DNA of 64,000 bases, from NCBI GenBank assembly GCA_950295325.1, contig OX485804.1, positions 40,908,429 through 40,972,428 on the forward strand, read 5' to 3'. The position numbers were made by a program, and so were the translations under genes. This DNA comes from Polytrichum commune (taxonomy: Eukaryota > Streptophyta > Polytrichopsida > Polytrichales > Polytrichaceae). A model generated the notes under the pieces. It saw only the letters and a list, made by a program, of their open reading frames with translations, made no database searches and was not told the DNA's origin. Shown one piece after another: positions 38,318-49,969 of this stretch (its first letter is position 1; each line of letters begins with the position of its first letter).

Positions 38318-39960
38318 TTGATTGTAAAGGTACCACAAACAATGAGGTATGTATTGTGCCATCCAACATCATCCACTTCGACTGTGTTTGAAGGGCAAAG
38401 CTCCACTATCTCGCAACCTACTACTTGTTCCCGAAAAGGTATCCTTAACTACAACCCTCCACATGGATCTACCTCTACGACGAAACATGTGATGAATGAA
38501 CACGCTGTTGATATGGAGAGATATAAGGAAGTTGTGGCAACCACCGATGCAGAGGGAAAAAAATAGAAATGCAAGAAAAAGAAACATGTGAACTCTAGTG
38601 CCATAACTGAATACTATGGTAGTACTAGCATTTATGGGAAGAATGATGTAGCACAACAAATGATTTTGGAGGATTTTGTTTTTTATATTGCAAAAGGATA
38701 CATTGCATTGTATGCAGTGGAGAATTCATAGATGCGGCGTTTGGTGCTGCGACGCGATCCGAAGGTCAGGTTTCCCACACAAAAACAGTTGGTGAAGGAG
38801 ATCATCTTGTCTATGTTGCAAAAGATTATGAAACATTTTGTATTGTCAGCATTGGCAAGTTGTGCAACAGTTGCAGTGACTTTTGATTTGTGAATGTCGC
38901 GTACGGGAGTAGACACATTTTGTTTGGTTGTGAACTTCATAGATAGTGATTGGGAACCCCGACATATCACTGTAGGTATTTTTGAAGCATCATATTTTGT
39001 AGGAGCAATTTTTAGCAGTTATTGTAAAGAGGTTGCTTTCAGATTTCTACCTCACAGACAAAGTAAACTCGTATGTGAAAGATGAAGGTAGTAATTTGAG
39101 AATATTGGCGTCAGCTTTAACATCGGTTGTCTCTTGCAAGCCTTTGGGTTTGTTGTAGCCTTACCCGGGAGTTTGTTTTAAACACATTATGTCAAAGGCA
39201 TGCCAATATTGTAAAGATGACACAAAAATTTGTATTGGAATGAAGAAGGTGTCCATTAAAGAGGTTGGAACTAACTTGCAGAAAACAATTACATGGACTA
39301 AAAAATCAAGAAAAGGAAGAGCAGAGTGGGATAAACCGTGAGTTGAAGCGGGACTTGCCTCTCGAAAGTGAAAGACACATGTGAAAACAAGATTCGCAAG
39401 TAAAGTTGTGTTTTTTCAGGTGAGAACCTGAACCTAAACTTGAACATGCGCCTTTGCCTTTGCCTTCTCTTTCTCCGTCTTTTTTCTTCTAAAGGGTACC
39501 TAGAAGAGAATGTACAATGGTTATGGGAATTGTTTGGTCTTGTATGTAATCTGATGTGCTTTGATTTACATGTAAGTTGATGTAATTTGATGTGCTTTGA
39601 TTTACATGTAAGTTGATGTAATTTGATGTGCTTCCCTCATGGACTACTAATTGCAGACTTAACAATTATAATAACCATATATATGAAGAATGACCATGTA
39701 AGACGCACATAACTTACTGAATTTTGTTCTTATATTGTAGGAAACACAAGAGTATGCAACGGCGATTAATAAATGTTATGGTAGGCAGACTGCAGCCTTG
39801 CAAGCGCGAGTCCCAAGTGGACTAACTTGGGCTGTGGCAAAGGCGGTCATAGAGACTTTGCGTCCTCTTGTGCAACAATGCATTTTAAACCAATCTCGCG
39901 GGTATTGGCTTTAGAGCGATGCATTGTATGCAACCTTCCATATAAGCATCCAACTACAAA
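38318..39960 (+). pseudogene. hAT-superfamily transposase pseudogene with one spliced-type intron
   Basis: Cut-and-paste transposase remnant. Plus-strand frame 2 gives a BED-finger-like N-terminal piece (GILNYNPPHGSTSTTKHV), then after a TAG the block RRDPKVRFPTQKQLVKEI, then VAVTFDL, a TGA in place of the usual W, and MSRTGVDTFCLVVNF. After a frameshift near 39000 come LTDKVNSYVKDEGSNL and TSVVSCKPLGL, then a TAG and KHIMSKACQYCKDD and TITWTKKSRKGRAEWDK. The block KTRFASKVVFFQ ends at CAG/GTGAGA (39420/39421), and the next block ETQEYATAINKCYGRQ starts after TTGTAG (39741), so an intron of about 320 bp is preserved. The match ends near LNQSRGYWL. In-frame stops at 38564, 38729, 38891 and 39156, plus at least one shift, make it non-functional. 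The C-terminal dimerisation domain is missing. Confidence 0.85.
39555..39632. repeat. 36-bp direct repeat inside the hAT intron
   Basis: TTTGATTTACATGTAAGTTG recurs at a 36-bp spacing, followed each time by ATGTAATTTGATGTGC. Confidence 0.85.
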
Positions 39961-40252
39961 ATGAGTATTATCCACTAACATGGTCCAACGGTTTTTGCGG
40001 CGGGAGAGGCAAAAGAGGTGCTCAGGTAGGAAAAGGCAAGGGCTCATGGCAAAGAAATACTGTTATAATAAAATTTTGATGAAATTCTTTTTGGGAAAGA
40101 GAAGATGAAGACAAGAGAAGACAATTTTTTTTGGGTCAAACTTGAATTTTTCCAAAACTGCCCTTTTTGGACATATATTAAGAACATCAACACATTCATT
40201 TTTTGGTGCATGGTGATTCCTCTTGGTCCACATTCCATTTGCACCTAGTGCA

Positions 40253-40425
40253 GGGCCCAAAAGCTTTGTAAATTGCTTTTAAAAAAAAAGAAATCGGACC
40301 ATGGATGTTGGACCATGAAAGTTGGACCGTGAAGTCAGACCATGGAAGTTGGACCACGAAATCGGACCATGGAAAAGGACCATCTTCCATGGTCCGACTT
40401 CATGGTCCATGGTGTAAGCGGGCCC
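40253..40425. mobile_element. Possible small Harbinger-like element rich in GGACCATG
   Basis: Bounded by GGGCCC on each side, with TTA at the right flank only. The inside has at least six GGACCATG(G/A) or reverse-complement copies and an AAGTTGGACC / GGTCCGACTT inverted arrangement. The left end match is poor, so the boundary is tentative. Confidence 0.45.
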
Positions 40426-40428
40426 TTA

Positions 40429-42615
40429 AAAATGCCAACTGTTCATTAGCACTGCGACATTGATTGTACCCGTGACTCCTCCACTGAGTAAGTTAGCAAT
40501 AATACTTTTCCTCCTTTCATTTTGTATTTTACCATCAATGAAAATCTGCACTGGCCTTTACTGTAAGTTATGACACCTTGTGCAGGTGCTCCCTGAACAA
40601 GATCCATGCATGTGCTTGTTCCGCCACACTCAATTTTCCACCGTTCCCGTCCCAGTCTTTTACCGTTACCAAAGGCCGTGAATTATCATAACACCCACCA
40701 AGTTCGGGAACTGTCGTTGTTGGTCATATGCATTTCTATATTTGGATAATATACTCCAAATTAGTGTAGAGGGCTTCAATTGTGATGAATAAGCAACTAG
40801 CTAAAAGCAAACGGAGGGGGGGGGGGTGCATGTGGTTACTATTACTCCATCGGTAGGTGTTATGAAACCAAACATTATCAAAGGCTGCAAAGACGGATTT
40901 GTTGTACATTCTCTTATGTTGTGTTTTGTGTAATGAAACAAATTCTGGTTTGACATCCAGAGAGTCAAAAGGATCATAGGACACGACAAGACCGGTTCAA
41001 TAGATCATCACATTGAAATATGAATCAACGAAAGATTGAAGACTACAAATTCTTTTTTCAAATTACGTCAAGTCATATTGGATCGTAATTGAATGAAACT
41101 TGATACCAAAAAAATCTTTATTGTATATGGCATGTATAATATTCACTTGCATATGTCTTAACTTAGTACAATTTCTCATTCCAAATTAGCAATTCCTTCC
41201 GTATCAACTGTGGAAAGCTTTGATCAACTCATGGTTTGGTACATTATCAATATACATGAGCCTAAAACACCAAAGAGTTTCAATTTGCTTGTATGTAATT
41301 TCAAAATTTGAGAATTTTATATGGTATATACAATTTTTGTTTGCATGAGAACACCGACCATGTGGATGGATATCAACAAGTTTTCTTCACAATGTTTTAA
41401 CTTTCCACCTTCTTTTTATAACACATGAACAATGTGTGTTACCATGTGCAAAAGGTTTGGACCTTTAAGGCTTAACACCGTTATTGGTTTGGTGGCATCA
41501 TTTATTGTTACCATTCAAGTATCTACAATGAGGATTCCATGGTTTTTTGATTCCATGAGTATTTGGTGGTATTATTGTTTCCAAACCATTCATGTAACCC
41601 ATGTGAGGAACTTCATACCTAGGCAACCTTTAATATCAATGTGATTTAGAATGGCATTTATCCAAATAATAACCCAAGTATACAAAGATTCTCTCACCTT
41701 GACATTCCCCACCAAATATCAACATTTGATTGGTATTACACTTTTGATACCCTCAAATAGATTCCTTGATATCATTATTAATGTTGATTGTTGATATCAC
41801 GCTTTCACCTCTATGCCACACGATCATTGGTTGTAACCCCTCGATGTTAGTGCTCGATGTACAACATGTAAGCCATGTGGTTGTAACGTGGTTCATTTTT
41901 CATGTTCTCCAACTTCTGCTGATTAGATTTACACAACAAAACTTGAGTTGCATCAACAACCCTACAATGACACGTCACCAAAAAGCAGATCTAAAAGCGG
42001 ACATCCCCTTACTTAGTTATGGTTATCGGAAGTGCATGTTTGTTGATTCCTTCACTGGAATTAACTTCTCCCAAATGTGTTCACTATGGAGTATAGAGTG
42101 GTTAATAAAAATTGAAAACAAAGTCCAATCTCTTTCATACATGTGTCTTTATGGTGTTTGTTCTTTGATCCTCACTTAACCATGCGCCAATCAAGTATAG
42201 GTCCAATTAAGAAAAGTAACCGAATAACACCCCACACACCTTAGTCATGCCCTTATAACCTTGACGAGGGTAGGGGTGTGGCCTCAAAAACTTGAGGAAC
42301 CCACCTTGGAGTTTGGGGAGATATTTTTGGGCTTTACCGGTTGATATCGTAACATTTCCCAATCCAACCGGTTAAGGTATGTTGCCCTATTATAGAGGAC
42401 TACAACTTGAGAAATTTTTGTTATTTACGTACATTGGCATGAAATTCTTTTCCCATCTAGAGAAACCGTGTAAAAATCTACCATAATTTTTTGAATTCAA
42501 ATTATCAGTATTGAATTAGTTCTTATTTTTTGAAGTATTCTTCTAGAGTGTGCTAGCATAGATTTTAAAAGGTCTCATTTGAAAATTCAACAACTCCTAT
42601 TATAGAATCAAAACT
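40429..42615. other. No gene recognised
   Basis: A G11 run at 40816-40826. The open frame of 137 codons at 41766-42179 shows no motif and is not called. Confidence 0.4.
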
Positions 42616-43050
42616 TGTCTATCTAAGGTAAATACAAAATGGTGATTAAGCTACAAAGAGTGGCTTGAAACTTGTGCAATATGTTTTTAGAGATGGAGTA
42701 GAGGAAACAATGAGGAATGCAAGTTGCTTCATAATTTTAGATAATTAGTTACATTTTCCCAAAGAGGCAAGTAAGTCAAACCCTCTATGTCTCCCTAATT
42801 TGAGCATCAAAATATCCTACTCTGCATACGAATACACATAGAATGGTTAACTCAATGACACCCGGAAGTGATTGCAAAGGGTCTAAAACAATACCTATCC
42901 AGCTGATCATTGCATTCCACCTATCACTGCATCCTCTTCGGGCCACCACTTTTACAATTAACCATTTTGGGTCCACACAAGAGTCATTCTACCCCTAGTC
43001 TAGTGCAACAATAGTGGTCATTCACCATTGTTGATTTTCCTACCTTATTA
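42616..43050. mobile_element. Decayed MITE family F copy
   Basis: Keeps CTAAGGTAAATAC at the left, GGAATGCAAGTTGCTTCATA and GTCAAACCCTC in the family F order, and CCTACCTTAT near the right edge. Confidence 0.5.
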
Positions 43051-44085
43051 TCTCTTAGTTTATCTTTACACACTCATCATATGTCTTGGAACCAACATCT
43101 AATGAGCTAATTACCTATATCCGACACCCTAGCCAACCAATCATAGCAAAGGAATAGGAAGGGATTATCTCATCTCTGAACATGTGCTTACATCGTCATT
43201 TAGATAGATGTGTTCCTTATTTTCGGTACTTGCCTCCCCCACGCAAGTCCTTCTAAATTTTCTTCATGGACATGGTCTCCACCTAATTCCAACACCTCCC
43301 CTCCCACTGCATTGGAAACCTTGGGAACCCTAGGACTCGGTTTTTTGAATTTGTTCCCAAGAGTGTGGTGAAAGGACACCCCCTTGGTACCATAACAACA
43401 TACCCCACACGTTGACACCTTTTAGTTTAAATCGAGGTATATTCTTTTAAATTACTCTAGAACGGCTGGTAATTTTTCCCAAAGTCTTCAAACTCAACCA
43501 GCTCATCTCCGTAACCACACAAAATACGACATGTAGTGTTTGATTATATTTAGTGTTGTTACTACCCTACCATGCTCACCACTAATTTTCAATTCTTTGA
43601 CAATTAGTGTTAGTAGGGATATGAAAAAAAAGGATATAATAAGGGAGGTGGCAGTAGGGAAGGTAGCGGCTTCCCTACTTCCATGTAACTTCCACATATT
43701 ACCATAGTTGATATTCAGTATTTGAGTTTACATTTAATGTTACTTACTTCCATAGGGTTATTGATATTTAGTGTATGCGTTCGTATTTAGTGCATCAAAC
43801 ACTAAATATCATAGTTTGTGTAGCAGTTGGATTCTCCCCGGTCAATGACTCACCCGCCTTTTATTTTCTTCCCTTTATTACCGTTCAGAGAATTTAGTGA
43901 TGTAATAGCGGAGTCCTTGGCAGCACAAGGTGCCAAAGAGATAGATATATTCTGGCAGCTTTTTGTTGAAAACGTAAGGATGCAGCATTACTCCTTTTCC
44001 TGCATGGAATGTTCCCTTTTGGATTCTATCGGGACTCTTTATATGCCCAGGCCAACGGCGGATGGATGGAAAGCACTACTACACC
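43051..44085. other. Intergenic DNA with small repeat pieces
   Basis: About 43430-43520 is a diverged copy of the 11-kb tandem unit. About 43690-43820 holds several TGATATTTAGTGT / ACACTAAATATCA motifs related to the ends of MITE families A and B, without a clear full element. Confidence 0.45.
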
Positions 44086-44948
44086 ATTTATGGTTATTAG
44101 TGCCACATGCATAATAGTGTCACCTGCCCCGGTTTTGTGTCATACGCTCGGTTATTACCCTAGCTACTATGATCAACAATTTCTTTATTACTATTACTCC
44201 CTCCGTTTCAAAATAAAAGTTCCATTTGGTGAAAGTTCTCTCAAACTTCACCAAACGAACTGGAATGTTGCCAGAAACAATGTAAATGTTGTTGTTGATG
44301 AACTACCAAGTCAATTAACAGTTTACACTTGTTTGACAATTGATATTTGGACTCGACGGCGTTGACGCACATCAATGCGGTTTTATGTGTGAGATCAATC
44401 GGTGTGAATCGTCAATGGCGATGAACGGGCGTTACTATGAACACCCCTAGCTCGCCAGATTGCGCTTAGTGGGAGCTTTGCAACGCATGCAGTTTCGTGC
44501 AAAAAGTGTGAAAAATGACCTTAAGCCCATGGATTTTCTACAACGTAACTTTTATTTTGAAACGGAGGGAGTACCTCATGACACACGGTGTGTCAATGTG
44601 CTTACTAATATCTTGGCATGGGTATGCTCGAAAGTGTTCCGCGCTGTATGCTTATGTTACACAATGCTCCTCAAGTTACTGAAGTGTACACGTAACACTA
44701 CTATGCTCAATAATATCCCCCTCCTACATACTAAAATGTAAACACAAGACACTTGCCGTTAGTATGTTCAACAATATCCTCCCCTTGGATACTAAATCGC
44801 AAAGCTATCACCTCGAGTATCCCAATGTGCTATGCTGCGTGTCAAGATGTATATGAATGTTGACTTAACGAAGTTGCTTATGTTGACGAGTACTATTATA
44901 TTGGCAATTAGCGGATGTGACACTTTGAGACCTCTAGGCATCTAGCAA
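44086..44948. mobile_element. Transposon-like element, family D, copy 2, interrupted by a Stowaway MITE
   Basis: Matches the reverse complement of 18030-18462 before and after the MITE at 44197-44571. Blocks shared: GTGCCACATGCATAATAGTG, ATACGCTCGGTTA, then past the insert CATGACACACGGTGTGTCAATG, AATATCCCC/AATATCCTCC duplicates, GGCAATTAGCGGATGTGACA and GACCTCTAGG. Confidence 0.65.
44197..44571. mobile_element. Stowaway-like MITE 2 (nested in family D)
   Basis: TA target site on both sides (44195-44196, 44572-44573). The left end CTCCCTCCGTTTCAAAATAA and the right end TTATTTTGAAACGGAGGGAG are perfect inverted repeats, continuing into AAGTT/AACTT. 375 bp. The intact ends suggest a fairly recent insertion. 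Confidence 0.94.
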
Positions 44949-45313
44949 CTGCACTAAATGTGATATTTAGGGTCACCGATTCTCATCATCTTGCTCAATA
45001 GTAATTGTAAACCGCAGTATAGTGTCACCCACACTAAATGCTAACCCGACATTATTTGTCATTCCTTGTAAATTCCTTTGGGGGATCGCAATTACTGTCA
45101 TTTACCAAGCGATTTGTCATCCAAGTTTCAATCAACCATGACAGTATTTCATCCCAAGTTGCTGACAAAGAGAAGGTAGGGTTTTGGCCAATGGATGGAC
45201 TCATCCATCATCCATGACAATATTTGATCGCTTATTCATAAGATGTGTCATCTGGAAAGTTCACCATAGTGACATCAAATACCATACGACACTAAGTATC
45301 ATATTTAGTGTAG
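44949..45313. mobile_element. MITE family B, copy 2
   Basis: The left end CTGCACTAAATGTGATATTTAG pairs with the right end CTAAGTATCATATTTAGTGTAG. The body is the reverse complement of 47554-47922 (CATTTGTCATTCCTTGTAAA-like, CCATCATCCATGACAATATT, CTTATTCATAAG). Confidence 0.84.
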
Positions 45314-45692
45314 TTTAGGGCGTTCGCAAATAGTGTGTGTGTCACTAAACACCATAAACAGTGCAGTAGGAATAAAGTTTCCGAATTGACAGGGACTACC
45401 GAACAGCAAGAATGGTTTGTGTTGAAAGTTTGGGACTGTTTTTTGGTTGACGAAATTTTTGACTCGGGTCGAATGTTTTGGGAGTTGCGCACATCGGTCC
45501 TGCCATTAATTGTTATTTGAAGCTGCCTAATTATGATAAAGTCAACAAAACTAAGTTCCATGTGCATTCAATATGTGCAGCCTGTTTTTCTTCAGTGCAT
45601 TTGAACTCATTATTGTGTTGGGTCATAATTTATACCCTAAGTACTATCTGAAGTTAGAATCTCCAAACAGTAAAAGCGAAACAAGATAGACA

Positions 45693-46171
45693 TACACCCT
45701 AAACTCCGTAATATCAAGTTCCATAATGTCACACTCTCTCTAATATCCCGAAACCCTAGGGAACAAATGTTTGTAGTTCAAATCTCACTCCTTATTATTG
45801 TCACATTTCTCTCCCTTATATCATGAAATTTGTCACTAATGCAAACCACCAAAGAAGTCAACCCACATCCTCGCATTGCACCATGTGTCAACATGTGGAG
45901 TGCCACCTTCTTATCCTTATTCTTCTTCTACTGCCATTTGTTGTGCATGCGTCCGCCACATCGCCCGGGAAGGCCAAGTGGAGTGGACCACACTAGCATA
46001 GATGACTAGAGAATGAAATTGATCAAATTGTCCTCACATCTCCTTTGTGTTATTCCATAATGTCACATGCTACACTAATTCTTTGATATCACACATCCAT
46101 GTTAACACTACAAAACTCCATAATATCATGTAAACTTTGGTTGCCACAAGTGTGATACTACGGAGTTTAAA
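45693..46171. mobile_element. MITE family E, single-unit copy
   Basis: The left end ACACCCTAAACTCCGTAATATCA and right end TGTGATACTACGGAGTTTA are inverted. The interior is the reverse complement of one unit of the array at 16784-17947, including CTTCTTCTACTGCC, GGCCAAGTGGAGTGGACCAC and ATTGTCCTCACATCTCC. Confidence 0.87.
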
Positions 46172-47147
46172 GTGAATCACTATGACCTTTTTTCATATTT
46201 AACTATTTAGCAGATCAGAGGAATTTCCCACGATTATATAAGTGTATCTATTCATTAGTTACCTTTATTATCTCTAATTCCAACTAGACTCTATTATCTA
46301 TAAGATTGGAGGACTACGTAAAATTATTCAACCATGTGGGTTGGTTCCATGACCATGGAATATGTCAATTATATTATGTGAGCCCCTTGAATAAGTTAAG
46401 AATATTCATTTACTATTCATACGTTCAGGTTGACACTTGAAAAATTGGGTGGAGTCATACTCCCGGCACTATTCACATAAACCACTGTTCATCCCAGTAT
46501 CGTTCACTAAAAATACTATTCATAGCAGTATTATTCTTGGAAATACCGACTCTATTCACAATATTCTTACTATTCATTATTCGTACCCATGAAGGTAAGA
46601 TAGTGGAGGCCATGTCATATGCCAAATATAGGATGGAACACAACCATACGACTGAATAATATTATGTCCACCCCAGGAGATATAATAGTTCTAAAAGGTA
46701 AAGGGGAGTTACCCACTAAGTTGGGACTACGGTGTTACACGATGTTCTCACCTCGTAAGTAATGAGCATTAGTTAAGAGCACATAACTCACCCCAAGGGC
46801 ATTGAGGGAGAGCCAACTTACTATATGCTTGAAGATTGGTTAGAGGGAGCTTCAACTCTTTAGTTCACACAAGTATATGAGGCTCAAGGTTGGGTAGATC
46901 ATGCCTCTTCTTTCCTCTTTATTTTTGCGAGACGTAACAAACCACACTTTCTAAATGAAGGACCTATCATTTCCACATATTTACAATCCCCAAACATGCC
47001 GAACACAACTCAACCATTTTAACTTTAATTCCATGGGTAGTTTACCTTCGTATATTGACCTCTGCATTCTTTGAGAAGACATCAATGTAATTCCTACATC
47101 TCCACACAAAGATTGTCAAAATCCAAGGGCCTTCACTCACTTTGAAC
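46172..47147. other. No feature recognised
   Basis: Around 46440-46580 the words TATTCA and CACTATTCA recur many times, giving a weak low-complexity signal. No gene seen. Confidence 0.4.
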
Positions 47148-47345
47148 TACACTAAATATGATATTTATTCTCACTTACTACACGGAGTTACACATTCCTA
47201 TATCTTTTTACTATTGATGTATTTTTTCACCAAGTAAGGATATTCATGTTTTATAATTTCCAAACAAAATGACATGCACAATGAACAATTATAGTGATGC
47301 GTAATTCCAAATCGTAAGTCACACTAAACATCACATTTAGCGTAG
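47148..47345. mobile_element. MITE family A, further copy
   Basis: Left CTACACTAAATATGATATTTA; right CACTAAACATCACATTTAGCGTAG. The interior ACCAAGTAAGGATATT and TTTCCAAACAAAATGA is shared with the copy at 36451. Confidence 0.8.
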
Positions 47346-47553
47346 TGTACAATGTTATGGTTGTAAGCCACACATGCATGACTAAATCACTACACACAAT
47401 AAAACCTCTAAATGCTTCACCCGTAACCCTTGGTTGATGCCAAAAACCAAAAGCCATGTGCATCCGGCACCAACGTGGGCTCTCTTCCAATGCTAGGCAA
47501 TACCCACGATTCACACATTAGAAAATGTGTCATAGCATAAAACGACTCAACAA

Positions 47554-47922
47554 CTACACTAAATATGATATTTAGTGTCATATGGTGTTTTTTTTATCAC
47601 TATGGTAACTTTCCGAATGACGCTTCTTATGAATAAGTGAACATATATTGTCATGGATGATGGACGAGTTTGTCCATTGGCCAAAACCCCACCTACTCTT
47701 GTCAACAACTTGTGACGAAATATTGTCAGGGATGATTGAAATTTGGGTGGAAACCCACTTGGTAAGCAACAGTAATTGCAACACTGCAAATCTATGACCC
47801 CCCCAAAAAATTTACAAGGAATGACAAATAATGTTGGGTTAACGTTTAGTGTTGGTGACAACACTACACCACGGTTTACAATTAGTATGGAGCAAGACAA
47901 TTAGATATCATATTTTAGTGTA
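47554..47922. mobile_element. MITE family B, copy 3
   Basis: The left end CTACACTAAATATGATATTTAG pairs with the right end TATCATATTTTAGTGTA. The terminal 20 or so bases are the same as those of family A, although the interiors are unrelated. Confidence 0.84.
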
Positions 47923-47983
47923 CCTCGTTCAGAATGCCTACCCTCCGTAGAGTTGCCAATAGAGCCCAACTGGTGATGACTTA

Positions 47984-48377
47984 GGGCCGGTTTACACTAC
48001 GGTGGAGAAGGCCTCCGGTCGGTCAAGAATGCTTGGCCAAGACATGGTTATATGAGGCAAATGGTGGATGTGCCGGAGAAGAATTAAAGGCAATAAAATA
48101 TTTTTATTGAGTTGGGCTTCTCCGGAGGAGGAGTTTCTTGTCCGGCCTCTTGAGGCCGGACAAGAAACTCCTCCTCCGGAGAAGCGCAACTCCAAAAAGT
48201 GTCGCCATGTAGGCGGCCATGTCATTTTATCATCCATGAGAAAAGTTCACCACCATTGTTTTCTTCACCTAGTGTAAACACCCACCGGTCAAGAGTTGCA
48301 TTTTCAACCAATCACAATTGAGAAACGCCCTTTTTTTCATGACCGGTGGACTTCTCCACCGTAGTGTAAACCGGCCC
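47984..48377. mobile_element. PIF/Harbinger-like MITE, family H, with central hairpin
   Basis: TTA on both sides (47981-47983, 48378-48380). A 27-bp perfect terminal inverted repeat starts GGGCCGGTTTACACTACGG and ends TGGAGAAG. Inside, 48111-48190 is a near-perfect palindrome. 394 bp, no transposase; GC-rich relative to flanks. Confidence 0.93.
48111..48190. repeat. 39-bp-arm palindrome, 2-bp loop
   Basis: The left arm GTTGGGCTTCTCCGGAGGAG... ends GGCCTC at 48149, the loop is TT (48150-48151), and the right arm runs from GAGGCC (48152). Only one mismatch was seen in 39 pairs. Its transcript would form a very stable hairpin. Confidence 0.95.
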
Positions 48378-48399
48378 TTAGTATACATCCAAGTGCTGA

Positions 48400-49760
48400 T
48401 GTAATTGCCACGCTTGAATCCAACCGTTGGAATCTTCCGTCCTCATCAGCAGCTGCATAAGTGGCTCCCATAGACCTTAAATGTTTTTGAAAGAATATTG
48501 CTGATCCTGATGCTGGATTACTAAGGCAAATTTACACTGTTTGCCACATGCCCTGGAGCTTCCACAATGGAGATCACATGTAGCCATAACCAGTCTAGAA
48601 ATGGGCAGGCCAAATACACCACGTGCCAGCATCGTGACACAACACGACATATTGCCATATTTCTATTACTTCCTCAATCACAGGCAGGTTCCAGGTATAC
48701 ATGAACATGATCGTCCGTGACCGAATTTGGCCTTGGCATCAAGGGGCCCATCATAATGAACAACTTCTTAAGAAATTAGCCGAGGCGGGAATGTTGTAAA
48801 TTACAATTACAGTAGGCCACACGGAGAACATTGATCACTTTTGTGTGAATGGTATCACGCCACCAGTGCGTAAACCCAGATGAAGGTCACGGGGATCCTC
48901 CTCGAATTCATTAATTGTTGTGAATCCACCGGTCCCCCCAGTCTTCCATCTATACTTCCATTGCTTCTGTACCACGCCATTAGGGTTTGACAGATTGTTG
49001 GGTGTTGAAAACACCCTCTTCAGTCTACTTATCAAGGGAAAGAAAGTGTCTCACAACACCACTCAGGCAAGCTCGTGTGGCTTCATAACCCAGCCGAACT
49101 TGTGCAACATCCTTGACGCAACATGCTTGCGATTGAGCAAGGTGTTACGACTCGATACAATGGTTTCTTGACAGAACATGTAAGAGAGCATCAATGAAAA
49201 CACTGCTCACGCAACGAGTCCTACATACATTCAAAGTAATCAACACACATGCCAAAACAGGCAAAGAAGATCCACACAAGAGTGGAACACGACTGGCTTT
49301 GTCTGTAGGTTCCCATTGTGAGTGCATGTCGAGCAACTCATCATCTTCACCAAATATTCGGCATATCATCACCACTGATGGCCTGGAAAAGGATCGATTG
49401 CGTCCTGAAAATTGCAAGGAGGAGTCACGATCTGATGCACGTTGAAGAGTCCGGCCTCATGCGAGTTCTCAGTAGTCCCTTTGCCTGCTTCGTCGTCGGA
49501 GTCTGCAACAGTTGCATGGCAACCAAGTTGGCCTCAACCTCCTATGTCAGAGGCTCCCTGGGTTATGTATCATGTGATCCACTTTCTGCATGACGTCCCC
49601 AATATCATTTGAGTCCCTTGAACTGTTGGATTGCATTACAGTGGCTGTTTGCTTGATCCGCTCCTGCAAATGCTTTGTACACAATACCATCAGGCTCGAT
49701 GTCTTAGTCCATATTGCGTAATTGATCACACATAGCTCTATTCTCGAACCCTTTGTCTGC
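48400..49760 (-). pseudogene. Unassigned gene-like segment, broken frames
   Basis: I do not recognise the protein. The minus strand carries several open stretches of protein-like composition in different frames: LQERIKQTATVMQSNSSRDS near 49.6 kb, DSDDEAGKGTTENSHEAGLF near 49.47 kb, LLNRKHVASRMLHKFGWVMK near 49.1 kb, RRVFSTP- and NPNGVVQKQWKYRWKTGG then TTINEFEEDPRDLHLGL at 48.85-49.0 kb, and GATYAAADEDGRFQRLDSSV near 48.45 kb. Some breaks could be introns (for example a CAATTTTCAG acceptor-like site near 49418), but stops such as that after MKPHELA suggest decay. Alternatives are a degenerate single-copy gene, a gene fragment carried by a transposon, or chance open frames. Confidence 0.35.
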
Positions 49761-49875
49761 TACCAAGGTATCCCACTCATCGTATGGTGAGTCCTTGCTA
49801 TCACCTTGGCATTTATTCACTCAACTAGCCCACATCCTTAACATTCAACAACACGTGCATGAAAAGAAATTATCA

Positions 49876-49895
49876 TATATATGTATATATATATG

Positions 49896-49951
<56 letters not shown>

Positions 49952-49969
49952 GGGGGGGGGGGGGGGGGG
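49876..49969. repeat. (TA)n(GT)n microsatellite followed by an 18-base G run
   Basis: Alternating TA to about 49914, GT to 49951, then G at 49952-49969. Frames across it are artefacts. Confidence 0.96.

Noticed and set aside
41766-42179. 137-codon plus-strand frame
   Set aside because: No motif, low-complexity hydrophobic start, no supporting context.
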